DNA of 64,000 bases from Arenibacter aquaticus. Its GTDB lineage: Bacteria > Bacteroidota > Bacteroidia > Flavobacteriales > Flavobacteriaceae. Below are positions 51,744-60,700 of the stretch, piece by piece; the first letter of the stretch is position 1, and each line of letters opens with the position of its first letter. The position numbers and the translations under genes were made by a program. The notes under the pieces were generated by a model. It saw only the letters and a program-made list of their open reading frames with translations, had not been told where the DNA came from and did no database searches. The stretch spans positions 941,020 through 1,005,019 of the forward strand of contig NZ_RQPJ01000002.1 of the NCBI RefSeq assembly GCF_003957295.1, given 5' to 3'.

Positions 51744-52799
51744 CTATTCTTTTTTATAGTTTTTAAGAAAGGTGTTCAGTTCCAACATGCTTAATATAAG
51801 CAAAGTAATCCCGATAAAAGCAACAGGAATTTTAAATTTATTACTTTTCAATATTCCCTTAACCTCTACCCCCCTCCGTGGAAAAGCGGAAATGACGTTA
51901 AGGATACTGGATTTGTTGGCCCGTTCCTGGTTTAGTTGAACAAGGTTCTGTTTTAATTTATCTACCTGATTGATTAAGGCCAACTCCTTGTTTTCCTGCC
52001 CGCTGTTTTCACCTAAACTTATACTGGTTCCCTGTAGGGGCTTTTCCGCCTCTTTTTCCATCACGCGCTTGTAAAGTCGCTGTAAGGAATCCACTTCCAT
52101 GAGTTGCTTCTTATAAAGACTGTCTTGTAAGCTAATGTTTTTATCACTAATACTTTGTTGCAACTGAAAGTATTCGTTTCTTGATATGGATTTGATGATG
52201 GATGGCTGTATCTTTTTGGCCACTGTGTTATTGGTCGCCGTTACCGAAATGGTATGGAAACGGGAATCCATCGCATTGAAATTTTGCAAGTAATTTTCCA
52301 TGTCAATGGCCTTTTTGGTGGTGGAATCCAAGCTTCGCACAAACCTATCGAACAATTGTACCTTTTGGTTTTCGTCCGAATAGGACTCCACAACAAACTT
52401 CTTGAGTTTTGCTGCTTCCCCAACACTTACTTCCATGGCTTCGGCCAAAGCAATGGAGTCCTGGGCTTCCGCCAGCTCATTGTAGAAGTTAATATTGTTG
52501 TACAGTTGTTGAACACTGTTAAAATTAGGTTCTACCACCATGGTGGAAATAAATTTAGGCGTTTTAACCATATCCAAGTAAATCCCGAGGGCCAGACCAA
52601 CCACTGCCGTAATCACAAACTTTATAAAATGCCTCTGTAAAAAAAGCAGGAATAAAATTAGGGTATGAAAAATCCCTTTAAATATATTTCCAATGAAGTT
52701 GAAAAATTTTCTAAATGCGTTTCCAATTAATTGGAACAATTGACCTAAATCCACTTCCTGGGACGAAGAAGGGGTAGGGTTTGGTTGCTGAGTGGCCAT
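51744..52799 (-). CDS. Wzz-like polysaccharide co-polymerase (chain-length determinant type)
   Basis: The 351-residue protein has a cytoplasmic N-terminal stretch and a first transmembrane helix near residues 58-77. A long periplasmic helical region follows, with a second transmembrane helix near residues 322-340. This two-helix bracket around a coiled periplasmic domain is the Wzz/PCP layout. No kinase domain is present, unlike Wzc. Its place at the head of the polysaccharide genes supports a chain-length role. Sequence divergence makes this an architectural call. Confidence 0.72.
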   Translation of the reverse strand: MATQQPNPTPSSSQEVDLGQLFQLIGNAFRKFFNFIGNIFKGIFHTLILFLLFLQRHFIKFVITAVVGLALGIYLDMVKTPKFISTMVVEPNFNSVQQLYNNINFYNELAEAQDSIALAEAMEVSVGEAAKLKKFVVESYSDENQKVQLFDRFVRSLDSTTKKAIDMENYLQNFNAMDSRFHTISVTATNNTVAKKIQPSIIKSISRNEYFQLQQSISDKNISLQDSLYKKQLMEVDSLQRLYKRVMEKEAEKPLQGTSISLGENSGQENKELALINQVDKLKQNLVQLNQERANKSSILNVISAFPRRGVEVKGILKSNKFKIPVAFIGITLLILSMLELNTFLKNYKKE

Positions 52800-52805
52800 A
52801 TTTAC

Positions 52806-54491
52806 TTATGAATTTAATATTTGTGTTAGTATTTTATCTGTAATTAAATAAGTGGGTTTTACACCAGTGGTGCCTAATCCTCCGGATGCCAAGGTACTCC
52901 CCGTTTCCAAGGGATTATCGGAGGCATAGTAGGCATAACGGACTTTTACATCTTCCCGTATGCTTTTTCTAATCTTGGAAGCCGATTGTATGGCTTTTTG
53001 GTAATGTACGCCTTCCATTTCCAGACCAATGACATTCCAGGTAGATTCATGAAAAAACTTTAGAATGTCCTTGTTTTGCAAGGAAGTCCCTAATACTGTT
53101 ATCATGGCCCCTTCCAGCACCTTTAAACCATTGCCTTCAAAATCCTCCTTGCCCAATTCGTTAACAAAGGGGTAGTTATCTGCCGTCCCTTCAAAAATAT
53201 GGGCATTGGGAATCATTAGATCTCCTTTGCCCCCTTCAAGAATTCCTGCTTTTCCCATAATGGATATAGAGGCTATATTTAAAAATACCTGTTGGTTTTT
53301 TTTAATTCTATAGGGCTTTAATAGCTCGTCTATGGTTTCATAGGCTTGCTCCCCAAAGGCGTAATCCATGACAAATATAACTGGTTTTTCGCTTTCAGGG
53401 CCGTTTTTGTCAAATTCGTAGCAACAGGCATTTTTTCCCAATTTTGCCATATCAAAAATTTGCACATCTATATTGGTTCCGGAGACATCATCTATGGCAA
53501 TCATCCCATTTTTTTTGGCATAGGTGGTGACTTTCTCCCGTAGTTTGGAATTTTGCGATATGCTAAGGGCCTCAAAAATTTCCAAATTGGTCTTGTCAGA
53601 AAATTCCTTTCCCACCGCCTTTCTGGCAAAAAGGGAGTTCATTACGCTGTGCATATTGGCACTAATAATATGGATGGGGCGCTGCAATAAGTTGTTTTCA
53701 CGCAGTTTTTCTTTTATGGTATTGGCCCATCGTTCCCCGTGAATGTGATGCCCCAAGCGCTCCCGCAACATAGGACTAAAAGTAATGGCTCTTTTGTTTC
53801 CGGTAGTTTCCTCTTCAATGGCCAGCTTACCCAACCAATAGATAATCTTTAGAAATCGTTCCGGATTGGCCTTGGTCGACAATAATTTGTGAACGGCCAT
53901 AATATCTATAAAAGGTCTGCCAAGAATATTGGCCACATGTATCAAGGCCACTTCCCGTTCCTTTTGGTTAAGTTCCTCTTTTTGGGTGGCTTCTTCCAAT
54001 TTGGTCCAATCCCGTATGGTCTTGTCCGTATCCTCTATAAGAACCCGCTTGCTTATTTTCTCCGATTCAATGAATAAAAAGGTAAGATGGGTTAGAATAT
54101 CGTAAATATCCGATCTTCCCCGGGTAATCTCTATGTTCATCTGCTCATCATCTATCCTATAGCAGTTTCTGCGCCTTTTAGGGGGGATGATAGGTTTAAA
54201 TTGGGAGCTGGAATAACCTTCGTCCGAGGTAAGGTTTATATACCTACATTGTTCAATACCTTCCGGTAAACGTTCCAACACATATATTAGACCATTGAGT
54301 TCGGCTTTTTCCTCGGCAATGGAGCCATATATTTCCGGGCGCAATTGTAATAAGGATTGTCTGAGTGCCGCCCCCGATACCCCGGCAGGCTTGTAAAATC
54401 CTCTATTAAAAAGATGCCGCATGGTTATGTACAAGCGCTCTATGGCATTGGTAGAATCCTGGGCCCGGGTTGTGATAACAGATTTACTCAT
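52806..54491 (-). CDS. DUF6909 family protein with nucleoside-phosphorylase-like C-terminus
   Basis: The 561-residue protein has no signal or membrane segment. The N-terminal region is helical; the middle (about 270-440) has an alpha/beta character with FVMDYAFGEQAYETIDELL. Near the C-terminus, WNVIGLEMEGVHYQ resembles the E-M-E-G active-site motif of nucleoside phosphorylases and nucleosidases. I believe the family is DUF6909, of unknown function, common in Bacteroidota. The stop is 7 bp before the Wzz-like gene, which suggests co-transcription with the polysaccharide locus. A nucleosidase role is speculation. Confidence 0.7.
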   Translation of the reverse strand: MSKSVITTRAQDSTNAIERLYITMRHLFNRGFYKPAGVSGAALRQSLLQLRPEIYGSIAEEKAELNGLIYVLERLPEGIEQCRYINLTSDEGYSSSQFKPIIPPKRRRNCYRIDDEQMNIEITRGRSDIYDILTHLTFLFIESEKISKRVLIEDTDKTIRDWTKLEEATQKEELNQKEREVALIHVANILGRPFIDIMAVHKLLSTKANPERFLKIIYWLGKLAIEEETTGNKRAITFSPMLRERLGHHIHGERWANTIKEKLRENNLLQRPIHIISANMHSVMNSLFARKAVGKEFSDKTNLEIFEALSISQNSKLREKVTTYAKKNGMIAIDDVSGTNIDVQIFDMAKLGKNACCYEFDKNGPESEKPVIFVMDYAFGEQAYETIDELLKPYRIKKNQQVFLNIASISIMGKAGILEGGKGDLMIPNAHIFEGTADNYPFVNELGKEDFEGNGLKVLEGAMITVLGTSLQNKDILKFFHESTWNVIGLEMEGVHYQKAIQSASKIRKSIREDVKVRYAYYASDNPLETGSTLASGGLGTTGVKPTYLITDKILTQILNS

Positions 54492-54656
54492 ATACTAATG
54501 CAAAACTACAATTTAAATCCTTCAATTAATTTCTAAACGGTTTTTTCTATTATACCGTATTGCACTATCAGTTTGCTTTAAAGGAACCCTGGACAGTGGG
54601 AAGGCTATTCCTTTTTTCCCCTTCAATTTATGGGCTTTTGAAATCCAGTATCAGGT

Positions 54657-56156
54657 TTAGTTGGCAATTTGGCTTTGCAAGCCTTCCGCTACTTTTCGGT
54701 CGTTGGACAGGCGCTGTACCTTATTTTGGCCCCCTAATTTTCCAATGGATTTCATATATTCCTGAAAGCCTCCTTTTTTTATAGGTGTAACTTTCAAGGG
54801 CTGAAGTATTTTTCCGTCTATCAAATCAAAATAATAACTGTTCTGATTTTGCAATGCCATATCCAATAGGTTGATGAATTTCTTCATATCGGAGGGCGAC
54901 TTTTCAAATTCGATGAGCCATTCGTGATAGGGGAGTTCCTTTTCAGCCGGATTAATTTGTGGAGCCACCGTAAATTCATTGATTCTGGCATCCGTGCCGG
55001 CTATGGCCTGTCTCATGGCCTCTTCTACTTCCTTGCCTATAACATGCTCGCCAAAGGCAGAAATAAAATGCTTTATTCTACCCGACACTATAATCTTATA
55101 GGGTTTTACAGAAATAAACTGAACGGTATCCCCCAGGTTATAGGCCCAGAGTCCCGCATTGGTAGAAATGATCATTACGTAATTCACCCCCACTTCCACA
55201 TCCTTTAGTGTAAGTCGCTCCGGGTTGTCATTAAAAAAGTCTTCGGCCTTTACAAACTCATAAAAGATACCAGAATTTAACAGCAGTAGCATTCCTTTTT
55301 CTGATTGGGAATTCTGATAGGCAAAAAAGCCTTCGCTTGCCGGGAATAATTCTATACTGTCTACGCTACGTCCTATAAGGTTTTCAAATTTGGCCCTATA
55401 GGGTTCGTAATTTACCCCGCCGTAGATAAAGAGTTGAAAATTCTTGAAAAGATCACCAATTTTTTGTTTCGATTTAGTATTTAATTTTTCAAAATACATT
55501 TGAACCCAAGACGGAATACCGGCAATTACGGTCATGTCCTCGTTAATGGTTTCCTCAACAATGGCATTTACCTTGGTATCCCAATCCTCCATACAGTTGG
55601 TCTCCCAACTGGGCAATCTGTTTTTTTGCAGATAATTGGGTACATAATGCGCCGATATTCCGGATAGCCTACCTATTTTGATCCCATTCTTTTCCTTCAT
55701 TTCCGGACTTCCTTGTAGAAATATCATTCTGCCATCTACAAAATCAGCATTTCCCGTCTCATGTATGTAATTAAGGATGGCGTTTCTAGAGGCTTCTATT
55801 TGATATTTTATGGATTCGGAGGTAATAGGGATATATTTTACGCCAGAGGTTGTTCCTGATGTCTTGGCGAAATAGGCCGGTTTTCCAGGCCAAAGTATAT
55901 CTTTTTTGCCGTCCACAACTTTCTCCACATACCCCTTTAATGCCTCATAATCCCTTATAGGTACCTGCTCTACAAAATCGGCATGGGTCTTTATTTGAGA
56001 AAAATTATGGTCTCGTCCAAAGTCGGTTTCCCTACCCGCTACTATTAGGCTCTTAAATACCTTACTCTGGGTTTCAATGGGGTTATTGACCCACTTGGCA
56101 GTTTTTCTTGCAATATTCCTGGCAAAAATTTTTGCCGCAAAGGATTTTAAACTCAT
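54657..56156 (-). CDS. GH3 auxin-responsive promoter family acyl-adenylating enzyme
   Basis: The 499-residue protein is a GH3 homologue, part of the adenylate-forming superfamily. The ATP-binding motif is AKTSGTTSGVKYIPIT (about residues 88-103). YGGVNYEPY, LFPASEGFFAYQ and YNLGDTVQF are also typical. Plant GH3 enzymes conjugate hormones to amino acids; the bacterial members have unknown substrates. It is 6 bp from the M23 peptidase gene start and 165 bp from the DUF6909 gene. No partner acyl carrier is visible. Confidence 0.9.
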   Translation of the reverse strand: MSLKSFAAKIFARNIARKTAKWVNNPIETQSKVFKSLIVAGRETDFGRDHNFSQIKTHADFVEQVPIRDYEALKGYVEKVVDGKKDILWPGKPAYFAKTSGTTSGVKYIPITSESIKYQIEASRNAILNYIHETGNADFVDGRMIFLQGSPEMKEKNGIKIGRLSGISAHYVPNYLQKNRLPSWETNCMEDWDTKVNAIVEETINEDMTVIAGIPSWVQMYFEKLNTKSKQKIGDLFKNFQLFIYGGVNYEPYRAKFENLIGRSVDSIELFPASEGFFAYQNSQSEKGMLLLLNSGIFYEFVKAEDFFNDNPERLTLKDVEVGVNYVMIISTNAGLWAYNLGDTVQFISVKPYKIIVSGRIKHFISAFGEHVIGKEVEEAMRQAIAGTDARINEFTVAPQINPAEKELPYHEWLIEFEKSPSDMKKFINLLDMALQNQNSYYFDLIDGKILQPLKVTPIKKGGFQEYMKSIGKLGGQNKVQRLSNDRKVAEGLQSQIAN

Positions 56157-56162
56157 CTAATC

Positions 56163-57032
56163 TTATTTAAAATCTATAAAATCTAAGGGATTGATAGGGC
56201 TGCCATTACTCCAAAGTTCAAAATGTAGGTGTGCACCAGTCGTTAGTTCACCTGTATTGCCTACCGATGCTATTACCTCTCCTGACCTTACTACGTCACC
56301 CTGACTTTTATTTAAGGCGCCATTGTGTTTGTATACACTTAGGAGTCCGTCTACATGCTCCAAAATAATCACATAACCCGTTTGGGCCGTCCACTCGGCA
56401 AATACTACGGTGCCATTGGCAACGGCTTTGATGGGACTGTCCTTTGGGGCTACAACGTCTACGGCAAAATGCTTGTTTTCAGCATCAAATCCTTGGGAAA
56501 TAGTACCGCTAAGAGGAGAAAACAATACCTGCCCCGGATTATTGATGTTCCGTTCAAATAAATTGTATTTGTCCTCTAAAGCTACCTCCGCCCTTAACAG
56601 CGAATCCTCCCTTATAGGTGTAAGGTCAACATTGGATGGGTCCAACTTATATTGTTCAAACAAGGAGTCCCTATTAATTTCATTATTCTCAATATCACCG
56701 CGGAGTACCTTCCTAATATTATCTAAATACCTATTGGTATAATTTAAAGTGGCAACCAGGGAATCTGTTCTGTAGGTGAGTTCTGTAGCCTGTCGCTTTA
56801 ACTTGGTGGAGGAGTATCCAGGGATATATTCCCTAAGTGGGGTGAAGGCAATCAGCAATATGGTGAAGCCTATCAACCCAATTATAAAGAGAGAACCCGT
56901 TACAAAAACATTCATCCTACTAAGTTTAAATGAAATCTTTTCTTCAAAAGTACTTTCATTAAGGATAACCAGACGATACTTATGTAATAGCTTCTGTTTT
57001 ATCTCCTTTCTTTTCTTTACCTTTTTGGCCAT
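56163..57032 (-). CDS. M23 family (LytM) peptidoglycan peptidase
   Basis: I start at the ATG at 57032 (MAKKVKKRKEIKQ); the longer frame to 57041 would run over the -7 box. The 289-residue protein has a basic N-terminus, one transmembrane helix (about 45-67) and a coiled segment. The M23 domain has both zinc motifs intact, HFAVD and GAHLHFELW. It is likely a DD-endopeptidase or a regulator of cell-wall hydrolases anchored to the inner membrane. Confidence 0.92.
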   Translation of the reverse strand: MAKKVKKRKEIKQKLLHKYRLVILNESTFEEKISFKLSRMNVFVTGSLFIIGLIGFTILLIAFTPLREYIPGYSSTKLKRQATELTYRTDSLVATLNYTNRYLDNIRKVLRGDIENNEINRDSLFEQYKLDPSNVDLTPIREDSLLRAEVALEDKYNLFERNINNPGQVLFSPLSGTISQGFDAENKHFAVDVVAPKDSPIKAVANGTVVFAEWTAQTGYVIILEHVDGLLSVYKHNGALNKSQGDVVRSGEVIASVGNTGELTTGAHLHFELWSNGSPINPLDFIDFK

Positions 57033-57038
57033 AATGAA

Positions 57039-57046
57039 CAAAGATA
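57039..57046 (-). promoter_or_regulatory. M23 peptidase promoter -7 box
   Basis: The minus strand reads TATCTTTG, an exact TAnnTTTG match only 6 bp before the MAKK start codon. With the usual start distance of a few bases, the mRNA would have little or no leader. Confidence 0.5.
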
Positions 57047-57201
57047 AGGTTAGTATTTAACTTTAATTCTTTTATGATTATATTTGATATTCAATTGTAA
57101 ATACTATACAAAAGTATTTATTAGCAAAATATATTCTAATTTAGAGGACTTAAAATACATTATAGAAGTTAAAATTTACGGCATTCTAATATCTTTTTTA
57201 G

Positions 57202-57209
57202 TACCTTTG
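57202..57209 (+). promoter_or_regulatory. tatA promoter -7 box
   Basis: TACCTTTG is an exact TAnnTTTG match, 20 bp before the tatA ATG. The -33 region lacks a clean TTG. Confidence 0.55.
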
Positions 57210-57229
57210 TTACCTTAAATTATCATACT

Positions 57230-57415
57230 ATGATCACTTTAAACACATTTTTAGCCATTGGTCCAATGCAAATAGCCTTGGTTGTGGCTATTGTTTTATT
57301 ATTATTTGGAGGAAAAAAGATTCCTGAATTAATGCGTGGCTTGGGAAGCGGCATTAAAGAATTTAAAGACGCTTCCAAGGAAGATGATAAAATAGAAGAG
57401 AATAAAGAGAAATAA
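57230..57415 (+). CDS. tatA: Twin-arginine translocase subunit TatA/TatE
   Basis: The 61-residue protein has the short N-terminal helix ([30 protein letters not shown]) with the conserved FGGKKIPEL hinge, then an amphipathic helix and a charged tail. It forms the pore-forming oligomer of the Tat pathway. tatC is not in the window. It has its own promoter and terminator. Confidence 0.95.
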   Translation: MITLNTFLAIGPMQIALVVAIVLLLFGGKKIPELMRGLGSGIKEFKDASKEDDKIEENKEK

Positions 57416-57439
57416 GATTTATTTTTTTTATTGATATAG

Positions 57440-57467
57440 AAAGCACTCCATGAGGGGTGCTTTTTTT
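57440..57467 (+). terminator. tatA terminator
   Basis: AAAGCACTCC and GGGGTGCTTT pair around a 4-base loop with one G-U pair, followed by further T residues. Confidence 0.85.
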
Positions 57468-57647
57468 GTTTATAAGCTTGATATAGTATTCCAATCCCTG
57501 CACTTTGTCGATGAGTTCCTTATTTTTCTCTATGTATAGTGGTTTCTATCTTATCGACATTCCCGATTATCACCACACTTTTTAGGCTGTACACCACCGT
57601 ACTGCCAGAGGACACAACAATAAAAGTGGATTTTTGGGGTTAAGTAT

Positions 57648-57655
57648 TAGTTTTG
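57648..57655 (+). promoter_or_regulatory. Candidate -7 box of the giant T9SS gene
   Basis: TAGTTTTG is an exact TAnnTTTG match, 82 bp before the start codon. No -33 TTG lies at the right spacing, so this is tentative. If used, the leader would include the C8 tract. Confidence 0.35.
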
Positions 57656-57702
57656 TTCCTATATGCCTATCAGTAGAGGGCCTAGAGCAAAAAAAATATT
57701 AA

Positions 57703-57710
57703 CCCCCCCC
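57703..57710 (+). repeat. Homopolymeric C8 tract in the leader of the giant T9SS gene
   Basis: Eight consecutive C residues end 27 bp before the ATG at 57738. It is the longest C or G run I noticed in an otherwise A/T-leaning noncoding region. Tracts of this type can change length by slipped-strand replication. Confidence 0.6.
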
Positions 57711-57737
57711 ATAGGGCAACCTATGTAATATTTGTAA

Positions 57738-60700
57738 ATGAAGTGTACCCTTGGCAAGCACCTTTGGTGTTTAAGTTGTTTTATTTTATTTGGTATAGTT
57801 AAGCTATCTGCACAATCTGGTGATGCCGGGAACTTTGGCATTGAGGCAAATCTATACTCCGGTGAGCCCAGTCCGGGAACTGACGATTGGTTTAGCGCAG
57901 GTACCGGATTGGGTGTCATTGACGAAAGCGATCTTGTTTCTTTTCAACAAATAATAAATTTGGGTCAAAATGAGGCTTTTCAAGCATCCATGGCGAAACC
58001 TAATTATAGTACCCAAAATGGGAGACTGTGGTATGGAGCCAATTTTGGACATGACTATATTGCCGATAATAATGATAAGACCGCATTTTCCAAAGGACGC
58101 AATGGAGAGAATCCGGCAGATTGGAAAGTAGAGTCTTCCAAAATTTCCAAAAAAGCCGATATCGTTGATTCCTATGTGCATGTGAGGAGGGACGGACTTA
58201 GTCTAGCTGATGATCTTTGGGTTACCGCGGCGGTAAGTACCGCTGATAACGGAGGTTCACATTATACGGATGTTGAATTTTATATTGAAGAATTGAAATT
58301 GGAAAGTAATTCCTTTTCCAATTTGGGACAGGAAGAAGGGCATACCGCATGGCAATTTGATAATGAAGGTAAGGTTTTAAAAATTGGAGACCTTGATCTT
58401 GGGCTCAGCTATTCGGGGTCTAGTGTAATGAGTTTGGATGTCAGAATTTGGATATCCCGGGAAGATTATCAATCCAATAATGGATTTAATTACAATAGTT
58501 TTCATGGGGAAGGAGATAATTCAATATATGGGTATGCTCATGTAGATTACGGAGCAAACACCTTTAGTAAAATTAACAGCAAGGCTACAAATGCTCCGCC
58601 TTGGGGTACATATGACGATGATTTAAGTCCAAAAGCTACTTATAGCAAAGAAGCCTTTGCTGAGGTGGGTGTCAATTTATCAAAATTGGGTTTTGATCCA
58701 GCATTGATTTATGGATTGGACGGCCCATGTTATTTTCCCTATAGTGCTGTTTTGATAAAAACAAGGGGGTCTTCATCTTTTGATTCCGGCTTGGTTGATT
58801 TTGCAGGGCCATATCCCTTTTTGGGGACGGCAACGGAAGGACAGATAGATACCAGTATCCTAGAACCGCTAAATATTGACAGTTGTACCCCTGGGACAAC
58901 TATAGCTTTGGAAGCAAATTTTAAATCAGCTGCTGCGATTTACTTCTGGGAATCCCTAACAACGGATGTTACTTTTCCAGATGGAAGTACCACTTTGGAG
59001 GGAGTAGGCCTGGATAAGGTAGATATAGATAGCCCAGGGACCTATTCATTAAATATAGCACCCTGCCCAGGTTGTGTACCGGATCCTTCCAACGCCAGCA
59101 GCATTATCGTTAAGGCCAGCCCATGCGCCAATGATGACGAGGAACAGGTTACAAAAAATGGTACAGTCGTAATTCAGGTAATAAATAATGATATGGACCT
59201 GGATAACAATATAGACATTACAACTGTAGATAATACCGGACTTCTACAGCCCTCTAACGGTAAGGTCACTATTTCAAAACCAACAGGAGAGCTTGTATAT
59301 ACCCCATATACTAATTATTTGGGTACGGATGTTTTTGAATACAAAATTTGCGATACGGACGGACTCTGTGATATAGCTCAGGTAACAGTGGAAACCTATG
59401 AGAATATACCGCCCCCTTTTGTGGACTCTGACAAGGACGGAATTCTGGATCGTTCCGATCTGGATGATGACAATGATGGCATCCCCGACCTTCAGGAGCT
59501 AAATACCATCATAGCCAATTCCCAACCAGAATGTGGGGGAGAGACCACCTTGGATTTTAGTTCCAATGCCATATTGATTTCGGGGTCGGCACTGCAACAG
59601 GGAGCTGTTTATAGAATCCCTAATGTGACTACGGGAACCGATGCCTTGGTTACTATAGTCCAAATCTATAATGCCACGGTAACCGAAATAGATAATAATA
59701 GCATGGCCAAAGAAGCCTTTAGGCCCTATACAGCCTTTAATTTTGCAAACAAGGGAGACCAAGGGCTAATAGAATATAAAATTCGTTTTGTTACCACCGG
59801 GGGATCAAGTCCGGTTGTGCTGGATAAGATATTCATGAACTTTAATGACATTGATGGCACCCATCAATACGGAGAGCAGACTTGGAGTTATAACCCAACG
59901 AGTTATGTAATTTCAAACCCCACGGAATTAACCATGTCCACAGATGGTAAATGGGTTATAGGTACGGCCGGAACCACCACTTACCCCACAGGGAGCAATG
60001 TTGTGCCACAAGTTAATTTTGGAGTAAACTATAACTCCAGATCTGAAATATCCATTCGTGTAGGTGCCGTGGCCAGGGTAGCAGGGGCATCTTCTACGCA
60101 AAGGCAGCACAATATAGAGTTTGGATGTGTTACCAATTATATAGACCCACAAGTTTATGGGTTGGACAATGATTGGGATGGGGTTACCAACCAATTGGAC
60201 CTTGATGTGGATAATGACGGTATTTATGATGCCGTGGAGGCTGGCCATGATCAACCACATACCAATGGTATTGTAGACGGGAGTTATGGGGGCAATGGTT
60301 TGGCCAACAGTGTTGAAACTGTAGCGGACAGTGATATTATTAACTATGAAATAGTAAATACCGATGGCACACCGGGCCCGGATTATATGGATACGGATAG
60401 TGATGATGACGGATGTAGTGATGCCAACGAGGCATATAATGACCCTAATGCCGATAGGGGGGACAATGCTTTTTATGGCAGTGGTTCCCCCTCTAAAATA
60501 GATGAGAATGGTCTGGTTGTAGATGCCGCCTATACCCTTCCAGCGGATTTGAATACTAATAGTATATTTGATTTTAGAGAAAATACCGCTCCTTATTTTA
60601 TTAGTCAGCCCACAGATAGATCCATCTGTCCGAATGGCACGGCTACTTTTACCGTAGAGGCACAAAATACTACTGCTTATCAATGGCAGATGTTCAATGG

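Larger units (their letters stand above)
57416..57737. other. 322-bp intergenic region upstream of the giant T9SS protein
   Basis: It contains the tatA terminator, a -7-like box at 57648-57655 and an eight-C tract at 57703-57710 just before the adhesin gene. No gene is recognised between them. Confidence 0.6.
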
